From assembly GCA_900544295.1 (NCBI GenBank), contig UQUO01000001.1, positions 124,001 to 188,000 of the forward strand: 64,000 nt of DNA, read 5' to 3'. Each line of letters begins with the position of its first letter. Position 1 is the stretch's first letter. Under the pieces are notes generated by a model that was not told where the DNA came from, did not search any database, and saw only the letters and a program-made list of their open reading frames with translations. The position numbers were made by a program, and so were the translations under genes. Positions 62,975 through 64,000 of the stretch are shown one piece after another. The DNA is from an uncultured Eubacteriales bacterium. GTDB lineage: Bacteria; Bacillota; Clostridia; Oscillospirales; Oscillospiraceae.

Positions 62975-64000
62975 TTAGCTGTTGAGGAAGCTGTAGAAGC
63001 TCATGATCATCTGCGCGGCCTCAGCGCGGGAGGCGGTGCCCTGCGGGTTGAGGCGGGAGCCGGTGGTGCCGGTGACAACGCCGGCCTTGTAGGCCCAGCA
63101 CATGGCGTTGTAGGCGTAGCTGCTGACGCTGCCGGCGTCGGCGAAGCCCTCGATGCTGGTGCCGATGCAGCTGTGGCCGAAGTACTGCGCGTAGCGGTAC
63201 AGCAGCGTGACGAGCTCCTCACGGGTTATGGCGTCGTTCGGGCCGAAGGTGCTCTCGCCCATGCCGTCGGCTATGCCGTTGCGGCAGGCCCAGGCCACGG
63301 CGGTGGTGTAGTAGCGGCCTATCTCGACGTCGGTGAAGCTGGTGACGGGCATCTCGAAGGGCTCACCCGCCATGCGCCACAGCATGGTGACTATCATGCC
63401 GCGGGTAATGGTGCCGTTCGGGGCGAACTTGTAGTAGTCCACGCCGTCCATGATGCCCCGGCTGTACACGAACTGCACCGCGTCATAGTACCAGTCGCCG
63501 TAGCTCACGTCGTTGAAGGGCAGGCTGGTGTACTTGCCCGTGAACACGGCGGAGACGCTGACGTACTGGTCCGGCATGTAGAAGTAGTAGGTGTCGGCCT
63601 TCTGGGCGTTGTAGACACGGACACTGTCGCCGGTGGCGGTCCTGACGGAGAGACTGCTCAGGGTGCAGCCGTAGTCAGGCACGGCGGTGATGTAGACTAT
63701 CTGGCCGTACTTGGCCCAGTCGTCGCTGACGGTGAGCTTGCCGTCCGTGACCTTGTCTACGTAGACCTTGTGGACGCCGCTGCGGAAGTCAACGTTTATG
63801 GTGACGTCCTCGTTCGGCATCGTGAAGGTGTACCAGCCGCTGTAGCTGTTGTAGTCGTAGCTGTAAGTCCAGCCCGTCCGCTTGCCGACGACGCTGACGC
63901 TCACAACGTCGTCGGAGTAATAGGGTTTGACTTTGAAGGAGACGCTGTCATTGTAGTCGGCCCAGGAGCCCTGGTGCCAGTTGTTGACGTAGTTGTTGTT
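62975..64000 (-). CDS. S-layer-homology protein, 5' part outside the window
   Basis: The frame is open from the window edge to a stop at 62975 (341 residues visible). Two or more beta-repeats (SFKVKPYYSDDVVSVSVVG; FTMPNEDVTINVDF) are followed by three SLH repeats (LPFNDVSYGDWYYDAVQFVY; SFTDVEIGRYYTTAVAWAC; AMCWAYKAGVVTG). The signal peptide lies outside. It has its own terminator, so it is a separate unit from the two SLH genes to its left. Confidence 0.92.
   Translation of the reverse strand, partial: NNNYVNNWHQGSWADYNDSVSFKVKPYYSDDVVSVSVVGKRTGWTYSYDYNSYSGWYTFTMPNEDVTINVDFRSGVHKVYVDKVTDGKLTVSDDWAKYGQIVYITAVPDYGCTLSSLSVRTATGDSVRVYNAQKADTYYFYMPDQYVSVSAVFTGKYTSLPFNDVSYGDWYYDAVQFVYSRGIMDGVDYYKFAPNGTITRGMIVTMLWRMAGEPFEMPVTSFTDVEIGRYYTTAVAWACRNGIADGMGESTFGPNDAITREELVTLLYRYAQYFGHSCIGTSIEGFADAGSVSSYAYNAMCWAYKAGVVTGTTGSRLNPQGTASRAEAAQMIMSFYSFLNS

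Overview
The window reads as a chromosomal segment of a GC-rich, anaerobic, Gram-positive-type gut bacterium, most likely a member of the Clostridia (Oscillospiraceae-like). The basis is the housekeeping gene set (ftsEX with a LytM peptidase, a CdaR-type regulator, an rpsL-rpsG-fusA-tuf string), the proteins with three C-terminal S-layer homology (SLH) repeats, and Tn916-like tyrosine recombinases. This assignment is inferred from gene content; no search was possible.

Layout. (1) 1-7.7 kb: one end of an integrated element. It has a minus-strand operon (YqaJ-type exonuclease, RecD2-like helicase, a low-complexity element protein, a CHC2 zinc-finger primase cut by the window edge) and a plus-strand xis-int pair ending next to lysS. 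(2) 7.8-21.1 kb: conserved chromosome: lysS-greA, ctpA, LytM peptidase-ftsX-ftsE, a CdaR/PucR-type regulator, rsuA, a small membrane protein, and the str operon with a clear promoter. (3) 21.2-25.4 kb: mobile-element debris: a ParB-Xis chimera, stand-alone xis genes, a large structured non-coding region, a mazF-like gene with an amber stop, and a frameshifted integrase. (4) 25.45-51.9 kb: a metabolic island. It has an Fe-alcohol dehydrogenase and LysR regulator going left, and about fifteen genes going right: CoA-acylating-type aldehyde dehydrogenase, class III CoA-transferase, old-yellow-enzyme reductase, an unusual NadC-like/CinA-like fusion, a GltD-like iron-sulfur flavoprotein, a divergent LarA-like protein, two SDR/hydrolase genes, a phosphotriesterase-like hydrolase, four transporters, larB-larE-larC and rex. 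(5) 52.0-54.83 kb: a second piece of the same kind of mobile element: integrase tail, direct repeat, zinc-ribbon nuclease-like protein, second copy of the structured RNA, intact mazF-like gene, xis stub. (6) 54.84-64 kb: chromosome again: VanY-type peptidase, membrane-anchored repeat protein, SDR, CsoR-family repressor, RecQ, a DUF4340 remnant and three SLH proteins.

How the genes may work together. LarB, LarE and LarC are the established route from nicotinic acid adenine dinucleotide to the nickel-pincer nucleotide (NPN) cofactor. A divergent LarA-like protein and a QPRTase/CinA-like fusion in the same strand-uniform cluster suggest a nickel-pincer-dependent step in catabolism of an unidentified (hydroxy)acid, ester or lactone. 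The substrate would enter through OFA-type transporters, be opened by the hydrolases, be activated by CoA-transferase and be reduced or oxidised by the dehydrogenases, with LysR and Rex as regulators. The pathway is inference.

The strongest undescribed signal is a pair of ~450-nt non-coding regions (22720-23187 and 53651-54093), each upstream of a mazF-like gene. They share an ordered series of hairpins, with compensatory base-pair changes between the two copies.
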